This document shows, in pieces, positions 34,826 to 43,759 of a stretch of 64,000 nucleotides of DNA. The notes under the pieces are model-generated. The model ran no database searches and had not been told where the DNA came from. It saw only the letters and a program-made list of their open reading frames with translations. The DNA is from Phytohabitans sp037414955. GTDB taxonomy: Bacteria > Actinomycetota > Actinomycetes > Mycobacteriales > Micromonosporaceae. The DNA lies in contig JBBEWH010000179.1 of the NCBI GenBank assembly GCA_037414955.1, positions 25,723-89,722 on the forward strand. The letters are read 5' to 3'. Each line of letters begins with the position of its first letter. The stretch's first letter is position 1. Made by a program: the position numbers and the translations under genes.

Positions 34826-34951
34826 CCGAATGTGTTCTCGGCGAAACTCGCTGGCGATGGCCCCGCCATGGGGCCGCACGCGCCGTACAGAGGATGGTGG
34901 CGTCGTCGGGGGTTGGATCGCAGGCTTGAGTTACCGCCGGTCGGATGCTCG

Positions 34952-37150
34952 TCAGCTGATCGCCTCGAAGACCGGACCGTACGCAGGAACGACGATCGCG
35001 CTCGCGGGTGTGAGGTCGACGCGGTAGGTGCCACCGGCTGTCACGCCGGCGAGAACGGCTTCGGCCCGCGCTCTGCTGGGGAATCGCTGGGTGCGGAGGA
35101 TCTCGGGGGCTCCCGGAGTCGGGCGGTACGACTCGACCGGGCCGCTATCTGGCAGGAATCCCTCGTACGAGTCGTGCACGTCGGCGTAGAACTGCACGTA
35201 GTAGCCGTCGGGATCGTGCACGTAGCTGTCCCGTTCGATCACGATGCCGTCCGCCAGCAGTGGGACCTTCGGGTTCACGTTCATGTGCTTGTCGTATCCC
35301 CTGATCACCTTGCCAGCGTCCATCAGAGTGACGGCCACGTCGCGTGCGCCGTTCTCACGGCCGGGTTTGAATGGCCCGTAGGTCTCGATGCTCTGGTAGT
35401 TCGGCTGCGTGTCGCTCAGGGCGTGCGTCGCGACGGCGTAGCGCTTCTCGTTGAAGTTGACGAACTCTCCGGTGGTGAGGGCGTCGAGCATGTCGAGCGG
35501 GCGTCTGCGGTTGGCCGGGTCGTTGTTGTATGCCTTGAGCGCCTGGTACACCTCCACGATCGGGTACTGGTTGGTGTGCGAGGGTGCGACGTATTCGACG
35601 TCGACGCGCTGCTGGAGCCAGGATAGGCCGAGTTGGAAGCTCAACCGGCGGAACCCGTTGGTCGCCGTCACCCGTTCCATCCCGTTGAAGCCGTAGCCGC
35701 CCATGAAGCCGAACGTGACGCGACCGGCACCGTCCGGGTCGTCGATGTCGAAGACGAAGGACGTCGTGCCCACCGTGTGTCCGGGGGTGGGCACGGGCAT
35801 GACTCGAACGTTCCCGAGGTCGATGAACGTGTCGTAGACGTAGTATCTGGCGCGCTCGCGCAGCAGTCTCTCAGTCGCTGGTAGGGCCGGCGGGATGTTC
35901 CAGGTGTTCCCGAGTCCGTCGTGCTGGATGCCCTCGGTGTCCGCGCGGGAGGCGTGCAGGGTGACGTCGCCGCCGGCGTTCTCGATCATGGTGACGAGTT
36001 CCCGTGTTGTCCCGTAGTGGTCGAGATGGGCGTGTGAGAGCAGCACATCGGTGATCTGGCGCGGGTCGAAGCCCATACGCTCGATGTTTTTCCAGTACTG
36101 GTATCCGCTGTTGGGCCACCCGGTGTCCACGAGGACGAGCCGGTCGTCCGACTTTCTCGGTGTGCCCATGTCCGCGTTGATCAGGTAGAGGGCCACCTCG
36201 TTGTCGCCGACGTAGAACAGCGTGTCCTTCACGATTTCGAAAGGCTCGGTGCTGCGGGTGTAAGGCGCCTGGCTAACGGCGGTGGCCAGGATGTCGGCGT
36301 ACGGGCGCCCGGACACCGGGTCGATGCCCTTGTCGTTGAGCAGGGAGCTTTGGGTGGGCACGTCCCAGACGGGGAGGCCGTCTGAGGTGTCGGGTGGCGT
36401 GAAGTAGTAGATGGTCCGCACTTTCGCCGAGTCGGCCTGCCGGTGGTCGCGGTCGAAGACGACGACGGCGGCCTGCCGCTCGGTCGTGGCGTAGTCGTAG
36501 TCCTTCGTCACCGGGATCCGGTCGAACGACGACGGTCGCGACCGGGTCAGGTCGGCGGTGTTCACCTCGTAGACCTCGGCGTCGCGGTCGACGCGGTAGG
36601 TCTCCTCGTATCGCTTGGCGGCCTTCGGCAGCGCCCGACCGCCGATGTCGTGGGTGACTTTCCGCCCGTCGCCGATGGTGATCTGTCCGTTGCGCTTGCC
36701 GTGGACCCAGCCGGCGGCGACCAGGTCGCCGGGCCGGCCGTCGCGTGGCGCGAGTTCGGGCCCGTACTCTTTCATGTCGAAGACCGGCGTCCGTCCCTTC
36801 GTGAGTACCGTGTGGAAGGTCGCGGATGGGTCCGGCGGGACGACGACGTCACGGTGCCAGATGCGATAGTCGACGAGTGCCCCGGGTGCCACCGAGTTCT
36901 GGATCGTCTCGGCCACCGAGACCGGCACGATCTCGGTGACCGCCCACGTCCGCTGTCGGCCGGTGAGTACCGGGACCGCCACCTGCGCCCCTTCCCCGCG
37001 TGCGCGCAGAGTGGGTTCGCCGATCACGAACCCGACCATGGCGGTGGTCTTGTCGCCAACTGAGCGCGGCGTCCCTTGGCTGGGCGAGGGCATGGCCGGA
37101 AGGCCGATCGCCAGAAGGCCTGCCGTGGCGCCGGCGAGTCGTCGTCTCAT
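34952..37150 (-). CDS. Secreted metallo-beta-lactamase-fold hydrolase
   Basis: A 732-residue protein with an N-terminal signal peptide (MRRRLAGATAGLLAIGLPAM). A long N-terminal domain of about 300 residues is unassigned. The metallo-beta-lactamase domain follows, with LLSHAHLDHYG (the HxHxDH metal site) near residue 367 and TPGHTVGT near 460. The ATG at 37150 follows GAGGAGAG. The size is about twice that of a simple metallo-beta-lactamase, so it is likely a lactonase- or phosphodiesterase-like exoenzyme. It is the only intact gene between 33.2 and 38.2 kb. Confidence 0.8.
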   Translation of the reverse strand: MRRRLAGATAGLLAIGLPAMPSPSQGTPRSVGDKTTAMVGFVIGEPTLRARGEGAQVAVPVLTGRQRTWAVTEIVPVSVAETIQNSVAPGALVDYRIWHRDVVVPPDPSATFHTVLTKGRTPVFDMKEYGPELAPRDGRPGDLVAAGWVHGKRNGQITIGDGRKVTHDIGGRALPKAAKRYEETYRVDRDAEVYEVNTADLTRSRPSSFDRIPVTKDYDYATTERQAAVVVFDRDHRQADSAKVRTIYYFTPPDTSDGLPVWDVPTQSSLLNDKGIDPVSGRPYADILATAVSQAPYTRSTEPFEIVKDTLFYVGDNEVALYLINADMGTPRKSDDRLVLVDTGWPNSGYQYWKNIERMGFDPRQITDVLLSHAHLDHYGTTRELVTMIENAGGDVTLHASRADTEGIQHDGLGNTWNIPPALPATERLLRERARYYVYDTFIDLGNVRVMPVPTPGHTVGTTSFVFDIDDPDGAGRVTFGFMGGYGFNGMERVTATNGFRRLSFQLGLSWLQQRVDVEYVAPSHTNQYPIVEVYQALKAYNNDPANRRRPLDMLDALTTGEFVNFNEKRYAVATHALSDTQPNYQSIETYGPFKPGRENGARDVAVTLMDAGKVIRGYDKHMNVNPKVPLLADGIVIERDSYVHDPDGYYVQFYADVHDSYEGFLPDSGPVESYRPTPGAPEILRTQRFPSRARAEAVLAGVTAGGTYRVDLTPASAIVVPAYGPVFEAIS

Positions 37151-37218
37151 CAGCTCTCCTCAAGGGCTTTGGCGATGCGGCACGGCCTGGTGCCGTCGGG
37201 CAGGATGGGCGCGAAGGT

Positions 37219-37638
37219 TCAGGCCTTGACCGTGACCTCCGCCCGCTCAGCGAGGTAGGCGCGAGCGTCCTCGCTGACGGTCAGGCCGAGACCTGGGCGG
37301 GCCGGAACCAGCATGTAGCCAGCCGCCTCGGCGTCGCGGGCCATCTCCACCGCCCGCGCCGTCCCGTAGCCGGCTGGGGCGATGATCGGGACCGTACTGG
37401 CCGTCTCCCGCACCGCCGCCCGCACCACCCGCCCGACCTCACCCGTCGTCAGCGAGAAGAACTCACCGGTGCCGCCCGCGACGAACAGCCCCGCCGCCGG
37501 ATGCGACGACAGCCACCCCAGGTTCTCCCGGTACGCCGCCTCGTCGAAGTCCAGCCCGGCGGTGAAATGGGTGACCGGGAACGACAGCAGCCCGCCGCCC
37601 AGCACCTGCCGAATCTCCTCCGGGGCATGACGCGTCAT
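37219..37638 (-). pseudogene. 5-dehydro-4-deoxyglucarate dehydratase, N-terminal half fused to a foreign tail
   Basis: Residues 1-110 match KdgD, a DapA-family aldolase of glucarate breakdown: LLSFPVTHF, YRENLGWLSSHPAAGLFVAG, GGTGEFFSLT and PIIAPAGYGTARAVEMA. After AGYMLVP the sequence turns into RPGLGLTVSEDARAYLAERA, which looks like the end of an enolase-superfamily dehydratase. The Schiff-base Lys region is absent. A deletion has joined two neighbouring genes of a sugar-acid pathway. Confidence 0.65.
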
Positions 37639-37749
37639 GACTTCAAACTCCGTTTCGACGAGGTGACCGGTACGTTAAGCGAGCAACGCCATACCGATCC
37701 AACACAGATTTGGCATCACCTGATACCTTCTCGGCATCAGGAGGCGTCG

Positions 37750-38186
37750 ATGTACACCCTCGATCAACTTCGGGGTTTCGTGGCCGTCGCCGAGGAAGGC
37801 CACGTCGGCCGGGCTCCCCGCGGGCACCCGCTCACCACCCTCGGCCGTCCACCCCGCCTCGCCGACCTCGCCGAGCACGATGTCGTGACCTACTCACCGT
37901 CCGAGGCCTGGTATTTCTACGAGCTGGTCGTCACAGCCTTCCACCAGGCCCGATTGACGCCCCGCTACGTCCAGCACATCAGCCAGGTCCACACTGTCCT
38001 GGCCGTCGTGAACGCCTGCCTGGGCGTAGCCCTCGTGCCGCGTTCCGCCTCGGCCCTGCGGCTGGAGAACCTCACGTTCCTCGACGTCGAGGACGTCGAG
38101 GAAACACCGTCACCCTGCACTGCGTCTGGCGGACCACCAACGAAAACCCAGCGCTGGCGGCCCTCCTGGCACGGGTCGCGGCGTAG
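37750..38186 (+). pseudogene. LysR-type regulator, internal deletion and late frameshift
   Basis: It begins MYTLDQLRGFVAVAEEGHVG, a normal LysR N-terminus. It jumps straight into the effector domain (HPLTTLGRPPRLADLAEHDV, YVQHISQVHTVLAVVNACLG). Most of the HTH and the linker are missing. Near 38105 it shifts frame; the true end TLHCVWRTTNENPALAALLA is in the next frame. It is divergent from the broken kdgD, so it was probably the regulator of that locus. Confidence 0.7.
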
Positions 38187-38231
38187 CGGGGCAGACGCAC
38201 ATAGCGGAGCATGGACTCGGCCCCAGGCGGT

Positions 38232-38828
38232 CTACGCGCCGAGCGCCGCCACGATCGAGGCGGCGAGCGCGGTCACGTATCCCGTTGGCAAGGGAGTGCG
38301 GGAGACGGCGAGTCGCCAGTAGATCGGGCCGATGACCAGATCGATGGCGGCGTCCGGGTCAGTGTCTGCCGGCAGTTCGCCGCGGTCGATGGCCCGTCCG
38401 ATGAGGAGCTCGGACACCTGGCGCTGGTTGGCCCGCAGCGCGTCCTGGAGGGTCTGCGCGATCTCCGGGTTGCGGGCCGCCTCGGCGAGCAGGTCGGGGA
38501 TGATCTGCGAGGCCAGCCGGTGCTGGAGGGCGCGGGCCACGATCCGCAGCAGCATCTCGATGTCGCCGCGCAGGCTACCGGTGTCGAGCAGCGGCAGGCT
38601 CTGACCCGCGACCCCGGAGACGATCTCCAAGACCATCTCCAGCTTGGACCTCCACCGGCGATAGATCGCGGTCTTGCCCACCCCCGCACGGCGTGCGACC
38701 GCTTCGATCGAGAGTCGGCCGTAGCCCACCGCGGCGAGCTCCTGCATGACGGCCTGGCGGATGGCGCTGGTGACCTCCTCCCGGAGGACTGCCGCGCCAG
38801 CTGGTGGTCTCTTGTTCGCGGCCGTCAC
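38232..38828 (-). CDS. TetR family transcriptional regulator
   Basis: A 198-residue TetR protein. The HTH is LSIEAVARRAGVGKTAIYRRW at about residues 38-58, and a helical ligand domain follows. I use the GTG at 38828. A -10-like TATATT lies 7 bp upstream with no Shine-Dalgarno, so a leaderless transcript is likely. It diverges from the ABC exporter genes, separated by dyad-containing sequence, and is probably their repressor. Confidence 0.85.
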   Translation of the reverse strand: MTAANKRPPAGAAVLREEVTSAIRQAVMQELAAVGYGRLSIEAVARRAGVGKTAIYRRWRSKLEMVLEIVSGVAGQSLPLLDTGSLRGDIEMLLRIVARALQHRLASQIIPDLLAEAARNPEIAQTLQDALRANQRQVSELLIGRAIDRGELPADTDPDAAIDLVIGPIYWRLAVSRTPLPTGYVTALAASIVAALGA

Positions 38829-38834
38829 CAGGGC

Positions 38835-38918
38835 AATATAGCCCAACGACGCTACGGTTGCGTATCGACGTCGGCGTGGCTACCCTACGCGTGGCGTCGA
38901 TACGGTAGCGTTCTATCG
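38835..38918. promoter_or_regulatory. Divergent TetR/ABC promoter and operator region
   Basis: The minus-strand -10-like TATATT is at 38835-38840. CGCTACGGTTGCGTATCGACG (from 38850) and CGTCGATACGGTAGCG (from 38895) are approximate inverted copies of each other, and CGATA...TATCG brackets the second one. Confidence 0.45.
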
Positions 38919-38964
38919 TTCGCTGGTCACGAAGGAGCGCTGTGCCGATGACAAGGATGGGGTC

Positions 38965-39867
38965 ATGACCGACACGGCGGCAGCAGTGGCGGATCCCGCC
39001 GCGCGCCTGGCGCTGGCGGAGCTGGCCGCCAAGCACGGTCTCACCGTCGCGGGCGCGCGACCGAGCCTCGCCGCGTACACCGGTCGCCTCTGGTCGTACC
39101 GGCACTTCATCTCCGCATACGCCGACGCGCGGGTCGTCTCCGCATTCAGCACGGCCCGGCTCGGGCGGCTCTGGCAGGTGCTCACCCCGCTGACCAACGC
39201 CGCGGTCTACTACCTCATCTTCGGCGTGGTGCTCAACACCAAGGCCGACGTCCCTAACTTCATCGCCTACCTGTGCACCGGGCTGTTCGTTTTCGTCTTC
39301 AGCCAGAGCGCCATCCAGGGTGGCGTGCAGGCCATCACGGGCAATCTGGGCCTGATCCGGGCACTGCGGTTCCCACGGGCCTGCCTGCCGATCGCGGTGA
39401 CGCTCACCCAGTTCAGCAACATGGTGGCCTCGATCGTCGTCCTGGTCGGGATCATCCTGGTCACCGGTGAGCCGATCAGCGTCGAATGGCTGGTGGTCGC
39501 GCCCGCGCTGGTGCTGCAGTCGGTGTTCAACGCCGGCATCGCGTTGGTCATGGCGCGGCTGGGCGCGAAGCTGGCCGATCTGAAGCAGCTCATGCCCTTC
39601 ATCATGCGGACCTGGATGTACGCCTCCGGCGTGCTCTACAGCGTCACGCTTTTCGAGCGGCACCTGCCGACGTGGGCCGCCCGGTCACTGGAGGCGAACC
39701 CGCTGCTGGTCTACATCGAACTGATGCGACACGCGCTGCTCGAAGGGGCGCCGCTGGCCTCGTCCGTGCCGGTGCTGTGGGCGCTGGCCATCGGTTGGGC
39801 ACTGGTGGCCGGCATCGGTGGGTTCGTGTACTTCTGGCGGGGCGAACAGGAGTACGGCCGTGGCTGA
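38965..39867 (+). CDS. ABC-2 type polysaccharide/polyol exporter permease (Wzm/TagG-like)
   Basis: A 300-residue permease. A cytoplasmic amphipathic N-terminus is followed by six TM helices from about residue 70 (VLTPLTNAAVYYLIFGVVLN onward). Homologues export lipid-linked polysaccharides or teichoic acid precursors through the membrane. The partner ATPase gene overlaps its end by 8 bp. No glycosyltransferase lies nearby, so the cargo must be made elsewhere. TetR control is inferred. Confidence 0.85.
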   Translation: MTDTAAAVADPAARLALAELAAKHGLTVAGARPSLAAYTGRLWSYRHFISAYADARVVSAFSTARLGRLWQVLTPLTNAAVYYLIFGVVLNTKADVPNFIAYLCTGLFVFVFSQSAIQGGVQAITGNLGLIRALRFPRACLPIAVTLTQFSNMVASIVVLVGIILVTGEPISVEWLVVAPALVLQSVFNAGIALVMARLGAKLADLKQLMPFIMRTWMYASGVLYSVTLFERHLPTWAARSLEANPLLVYIELMRHALLEGAPLASSVPVLWALAIGWALVAGIGGFVYFWRGEQEYGRG

Positions 39868-40636
39868 ACGAATCCCCACCATCATCGCGGACGACATCCA
39901 CGTGGTCTACCGGGTGCACGGGGCCGGCGCGCCGGGCACCGGATCGCCGGTGGCCGGCCTGCGCCGCCTGGTCACCCGCAGCCGCCCGCCGACCATCCGC
40001 GAGGTGCACGCGATCAAGGGCGTGAGCTTCACGGCGTACCGGGGAGAGGCGATCGGGCTCATCGGCACCAACGGCTCCGGCAAATCGACGCTGCTCCGGG
40101 CCATCGCCGGGCTGTTGCCGGTCGACCGGGGCACCCTCTACGCGATGGGCCAGCCGTCGCTGCTCGGCGTCAACGCCGCCCTGATGAACGATCTATCCGG
40201 CGAGCGCAACGTCGAGCTCGGCTGCCTCGCCATGGGGATGAGCAAGGCCCAGGTGCGCGAACAGACACCCAAGATCATCGAGTTCTCCGGGATCAACGAC
40301 CGGGGCGACTTCAGCTCGCTGCCGATGCGCACGTACTCGTCTGGCATGGCGGCCCGCCTGCGGTTCTCCATCGCCGCCGCGAAGCGGCACGACGTACTGC
40401 TCATCGACGAGGCGCTCGCCACCGGCGACGCGCGGTTCCGCCGACGCAGCGAGGAACGGGTACGCCAGCTACGCGCCGACGCCGGCACGGTCTTCCTGGT
40501 CAGTCACACGATGGCATCGATCGTCGACACCTGCGAGCGGTCGATCTGGCTGGAGTCAGGCGTGATCCGAGCCGACGGACCCACCGAGACGGTCGTCAAG
40601 CAGTACGAGGGCTTCGTGACAGGCCGGTCCGCATAG
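39860..40636 (+). CDS. ABC transporter ATP-binding protein (Wzt/TagH-like)
   Basis: A 258-residue ATPase from the GTG at 39860. Walker A is GTNGSGKST near residue 65, the signature is TYSSGMAARLRFS (SSGM type, characteristic of polysaccharide exporters), and Walker B is VLLIDEALATGD. The switch His is in LVSHT. It lacks the C-terminal carbohydrate-binding domain of some Wzt proteins. It energises the permease encoded just before it. Confidence 0.9.
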   Translation: MAERIPTIIADDIHVVYRVHGAGAPGTGSPVAGLRRLVTRSRPPTIREVHAIKGVSFTAYRGEAIGLIGTNGSGKSTLLRAIAGLLPVDRGTLYAMGQPSLLGVNAALMNDLSGERNVELGCLAMGMSKAQVREQTPKIIEFSGINDRGDFSSLPMRTYSSGMAARLRFSIAAAKRHDVLLIDEALATGDARFRRRSEERVRQLRADAGTVFLVSHTMASIVDTCERSIWLESGVIRADGPTETVVKQYEGFVTGRSA

Positions 40637-40837
40637 CGCTGTCCTCGTGGACGCGGCGACCAAGGGCGCCTCATCCGACCTCATCCGACCTCGGATGGGC
40701 GGCGGACCGGCGCGGATCGACGCTTATCCAAGTTGCTTTATTTAGCGGCCCCGGAGACCGACCGGACCCGCGCCCCCTCCGCGCTGGACGGCTGCGACCA
40801 GGTATTGACTTTCATAACTGGCCTAACTAAGGATGGC

Positions 40838-40851
40838 TGGTAGCGCTTCCA
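40838..40851. promoter_or_regulatory. CebR-like operator upstream of the GH74 gene
   Basis: TGGTAGCGCTTCCA differs from the CebR consensus TGGGAGCGCTCCCA at two symmetric positions. It lies about 190 bp before the xyloglucanase ATG. In cellulolytic actinomycetes CebR releases such sites in response to cello-oligosaccharides. Nothing else was recognised in 40637-41037. Confidence 0.65.
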
Positions 40852-41037
40852 TCGATCTCTCTGAACCCCGAGGAGATCACCTGCAACGTCGTCATGCCCT
40901 GCTGGCCGCAACCGTGGCCCGGCGGTCACCGCCGCCTCTCCGCGCGTGACCCGTTCAGTGGCCCTCCATGCGTGGCGCGCCGCTTCAGACGGTGTCCGTC
41001 GACACGGAACCCGCTTGCCTCAAGGAAGGACCCGCAC

Positions 41038-43713
41038 ATGCGCGAGAAGGTCGCCGGCGCGTTGTCAGTCGCGCTGGCCGTGGGCGCGACGGCGGTCGCA
41101 CTGGTCACGATGAACGTCCCGAGCGCCAGCGCCGCCCCGTCCGTGCCGTATTCCTGGAGGAACGTCCGCCTCGACGCGGGCGGATTCGTCTCCGGTATCG
41201 TCTTCAACCCGACCGAGCGGAACCTCATCTACGCGCGCACCGACGTTGGCGGCGCGTACCGGTGGAACCAGAGCACGAGCACCTGGCGGCCCCTGCTGGA
41301 CTGGGTGGGTTGGGACCGCTGGGGCTGGAACGGCGTGCTGAGCCTGGCCAGCGACCCGGTCAACCCGGCCCGGGTGTACGCCGCCGTGGGGATGTACCTC
41401 AACAGCTGGGATCCCAACAACGGCGCGATCCTGCGCTCCGCCGACCGGGGCACCACGTGGCAGGCCACCGAGCTGCCGTTCAAGGTGGGCGGCAACATGC
41501 CCGGCCGGGGTATGGGCGAACGCCTGGCCGTGGACCCGAACAACAACAACGTGCTGTACTTCGGCGCCGAGGCCGGTCAGGGTCTGTGGCGCAGCACCAA
41601 CGCCGGCGTGACCTGGTCGCAGGTCACGAACTTCCCCAACGCCGGGAACTACGCGCAGGACCCGGCCGACCCCAACGGATACCTGTCGTTCAACCAGGGC
41701 GTGGTATGGGTCGCTTTCGACAAGGCCAGCGGGACCTCCGGCAGCACGACGCCCGGCATCTACGTGGGCGTGGCGGACCTGCAGAACACCGTGTACCGCT
41801 CCACCAACGGTGGGTCCACATGGGAGCGGGTCCCCGGCCAGCCGACCGGCGCGTTCGCCCACCAGGGCGAGGTCGCCGGCGGCGCGCTGTACATCGCGAC
41901 CAGCGACAAGGGCGGCCCGTACGACGGCGGCACCGGCGCGGTGTGGCGGTACCAGATCTCCACCGGCACCTGGACGGACATCACCCCACCCACGCCGGGT
42001 GGCGGCGACAACTGGTACGGCTTCGCCGGCCTGTCCATCGACAAGCGGGCCACGAACACGGTCATGGTCACCGGCTACAGCTCGTGGTGGCCGGACACGT
42101 TCATCTTCCGTAGCACCGACGCCGGCGCGACGTGGCGGTCCTTCTGGGACTACCCGAACGGGAACCGCACCAACCACTACAACCTCGACATCAGCTCGGT
42201 GCCGTGGCTGACATACGCCGCCCAGCCCTCCCCGCCGGAGCAGGCACCGAAGCTCGGCTGGATGACCGAGGCGCTGGAGATCGACCCGTTCGACTCCAAC
42301 CGGATGATGTACGGCGGCGCCTCGGTCTATGGCACGACGAACCTGACGGCGCTGGACACCGGCGGCACGGTCAACCTGGCACCGATGGTGCGAGGCATGG
42401 AGTCGAGCGTCGTCACCGATCTGGTGAGCCACCCGAGCGGGGCGCTGTTCTCCGGCATGCTCGACATCGGAGGGTTCCGCCACACGAACATCGACGCCGT
42501 CCCGGCCCTGATGTATACGCCGTTCATGAGCGCGGTCACCAGCCTCGACCACGCCGAGCGCAATCCGATGTGGATGGTCCGCGTCGGCCAGACCGACCGC
42601 ACCAACTCGGCGAACATCGCGTACTCCACCGACGCCGGAGCGAACTGGTTCGCCGGCAGCGTGCCCGACGGCGCCCAGCGCGGCCACGTGGCCATGAACG
42701 CCGACGCCAGCCGCGTCGTGTGGAGCAGCGAGAACGCGGGCGTGTTCTACTCCACCAGCGTGGGCGGCTCGTTCAGCCAGTCCAGCGGCCTGCCGAACCA
42801 GGCCCGCATCGAGGCCGACCGGGTCAACGCGAACAAGTTCTACGGGTTCTCCGGCGGCACGTTCTACGTGAGCACCAACGGCGGGCAGAGCTTCACCGCG
42901 GCCGCGACCGGCCTCGGCTCGACCGGCCAGTTCACGACGATGCCCGGCGTCGAGGGCGACATCTGGCTCGCCAGCGACACCGGCCTCTACCACTCGACCG
43001 ACTCCGGCTCGACGTTCAACGAGATCGCGGCGAGCTCGAGCGCGGTGAGCATCGGATTCGGCGCGCCGGCCCCCGGCCGCACGAACAAGGCGCTGTACAC
43101 GATGGCCACGATCGACGGTGTCCGGGGCGTGCACCGGTCCGACGACGCGGGCGTCAGCTGGGTGCGGATCAACGACGACCAGCACCAGTACGGCAACGCC
43201 GGCCAAGCCATCACCGGTGACCCGAACGTCTACGGCCGGGTGTATCTGGGCACCGACGGGCGCGGCGTCCTCGTGGCCGACCCCACCGGTCCACCGACGA
43301 GCCCCACGACGTCGCCGCCGCCGACCGCCACGTCTCCACCGCCTACCACGACGTCCCCACCGCCACCGACGACCTCGCCGCCGCCGACGGGCACGGATGG
43401 CTGCTCGGCCACCTTTGTACGGATCGGCCAGTGGGGCACCGGCAGCGGCGGCTTCCAGGGCGAGGTCCGGGTCGCCAACACCGCAACGACCGGCACCACG
43501 AGCTGGACCGTGACCATGACCTTCGCCAACGGCCAGACCCTGTCCCAGATCTGGGGCGGCCGGACCGCGATCCCCGGCAGCAGTCCGTACACCGTGCGCA
43601 ACGAGGGCTGGAACGGCGCGCTGCCACCCGGCCAGACAGCGACATTCGGGTTCATCGGCAACTGGAACGCAGCCAACAACCCGCCCACGGTCAGCTGCAC
43701 CCGCACGCCGTAA
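41038..43713 (+). CDS. Secreted GH74 xyloglucanase with CBM2
   Basis: An 891-residue enzyme. A signal peptide (MREKVAGALSVALAVGATAV, cut near SASA) is followed by the GH74 twin seven-bladed propeller at about residues 35-750. Asp-containing motifs ARTDVGGAYRW and GMLDIGGFRH match the family's two catalytic aspartates. A Pro/Thr-rich linker (about 755-785) and a C-terminal CBM2 (CSATFVRIGQWGTGSGGFQ onward) complete it. GH74 enzymes cut beta-1,4 bonds in xyloglucan. The CBM2 binds cellulose or xylan. The ATG follows AAGGAAGGA. Confidence 0.95.
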   Translation: MREKVAGALSVALAVGATAVALVTMNVPSASAAPSVPYSWRNVRLDAGGFVSGIVFNPTERNLIYARTDVGGAYRWNQSTSTWRPLLDWVGWDRWGWNGVLSLASDPVNPARVYAAVGMYLNSWDPNNGAILRSADRGTTWQATELPFKVGGNMPGRGMGERLAVDPNNNNVLYFGAEAGQGLWRSTNAGVTWSQVTNFPNAGNYAQDPADPNGYLSFNQGVVWVAFDKASGTSGSTTPGIYVGVADLQNTVYRSTNGGSTWERVPGQPTGAFAHQGEVAGGALYIATSDKGGPYDGGTGAVWRYQISTGTWTDITPPTPGGGDNWYGFAGLSIDKRATNTVMVTGYSSWWPDTFIFRSTDAGATWRSFWDYPNGNRTNHYNLDISSVPWLTYAAQPSPPEQAPKLGWMTEALEIDPFDSNRMMYGGASVYGTTNLTALDTGGTVNLAPMVRGMESSVVTDLVSHPSGALFSGMLDIGGFRHTNIDAVPALMYTPFMSAVTSLDHAERNPMWMVRVGQTDRTNSANIAYSTDAGANWFAGSVPDGAQRGHVAMNADASRVVWSSENAGVFYSTSVGGSFSQSSGLPNQARIEADRVNANKFYGFSGGTFYVSTNGGQSFTAAATGLGSTGQFTTMPGVEGDIWLASDTGLYHSTDSGSTFNEIAASSSAVSIGFGAPAPGRTNKALYTMATIDGVRGVHRSDDAGVSWVRINDDQHQYGNAGQAITGDPNVYGRVYLGTDGRGVLVADPTGPPTSPTTSPPPTATSPPPTTTSPPPPTTSPPPTGTDGCSATFVRIGQWGTGSGGFQGEVRVANTATTGTTSWTVTMTFANGQTLSQIWGGRTAIPGSSPYTVRNEGWNGALPPGQTATFGFIGNWNAANNPPTVSCTRTP

Positions 43714-43716
43714 TGG

Positions 43717-43749
43717 CGCCTGGGCCGGGTCGCCGACCCGGCCCAGGCG
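43717..43749. terminator. Bidirectional hairpin terminator
   Basis: A perfect 15-bp stem (CGCCTGGGCCGGGTC and its complement) with a GCC loop lies between the stops of the convergent GH74 and TIM-barrel genes. Confidence 0.75.
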
Positions 43750-43759
43750 GATCGGGTAA

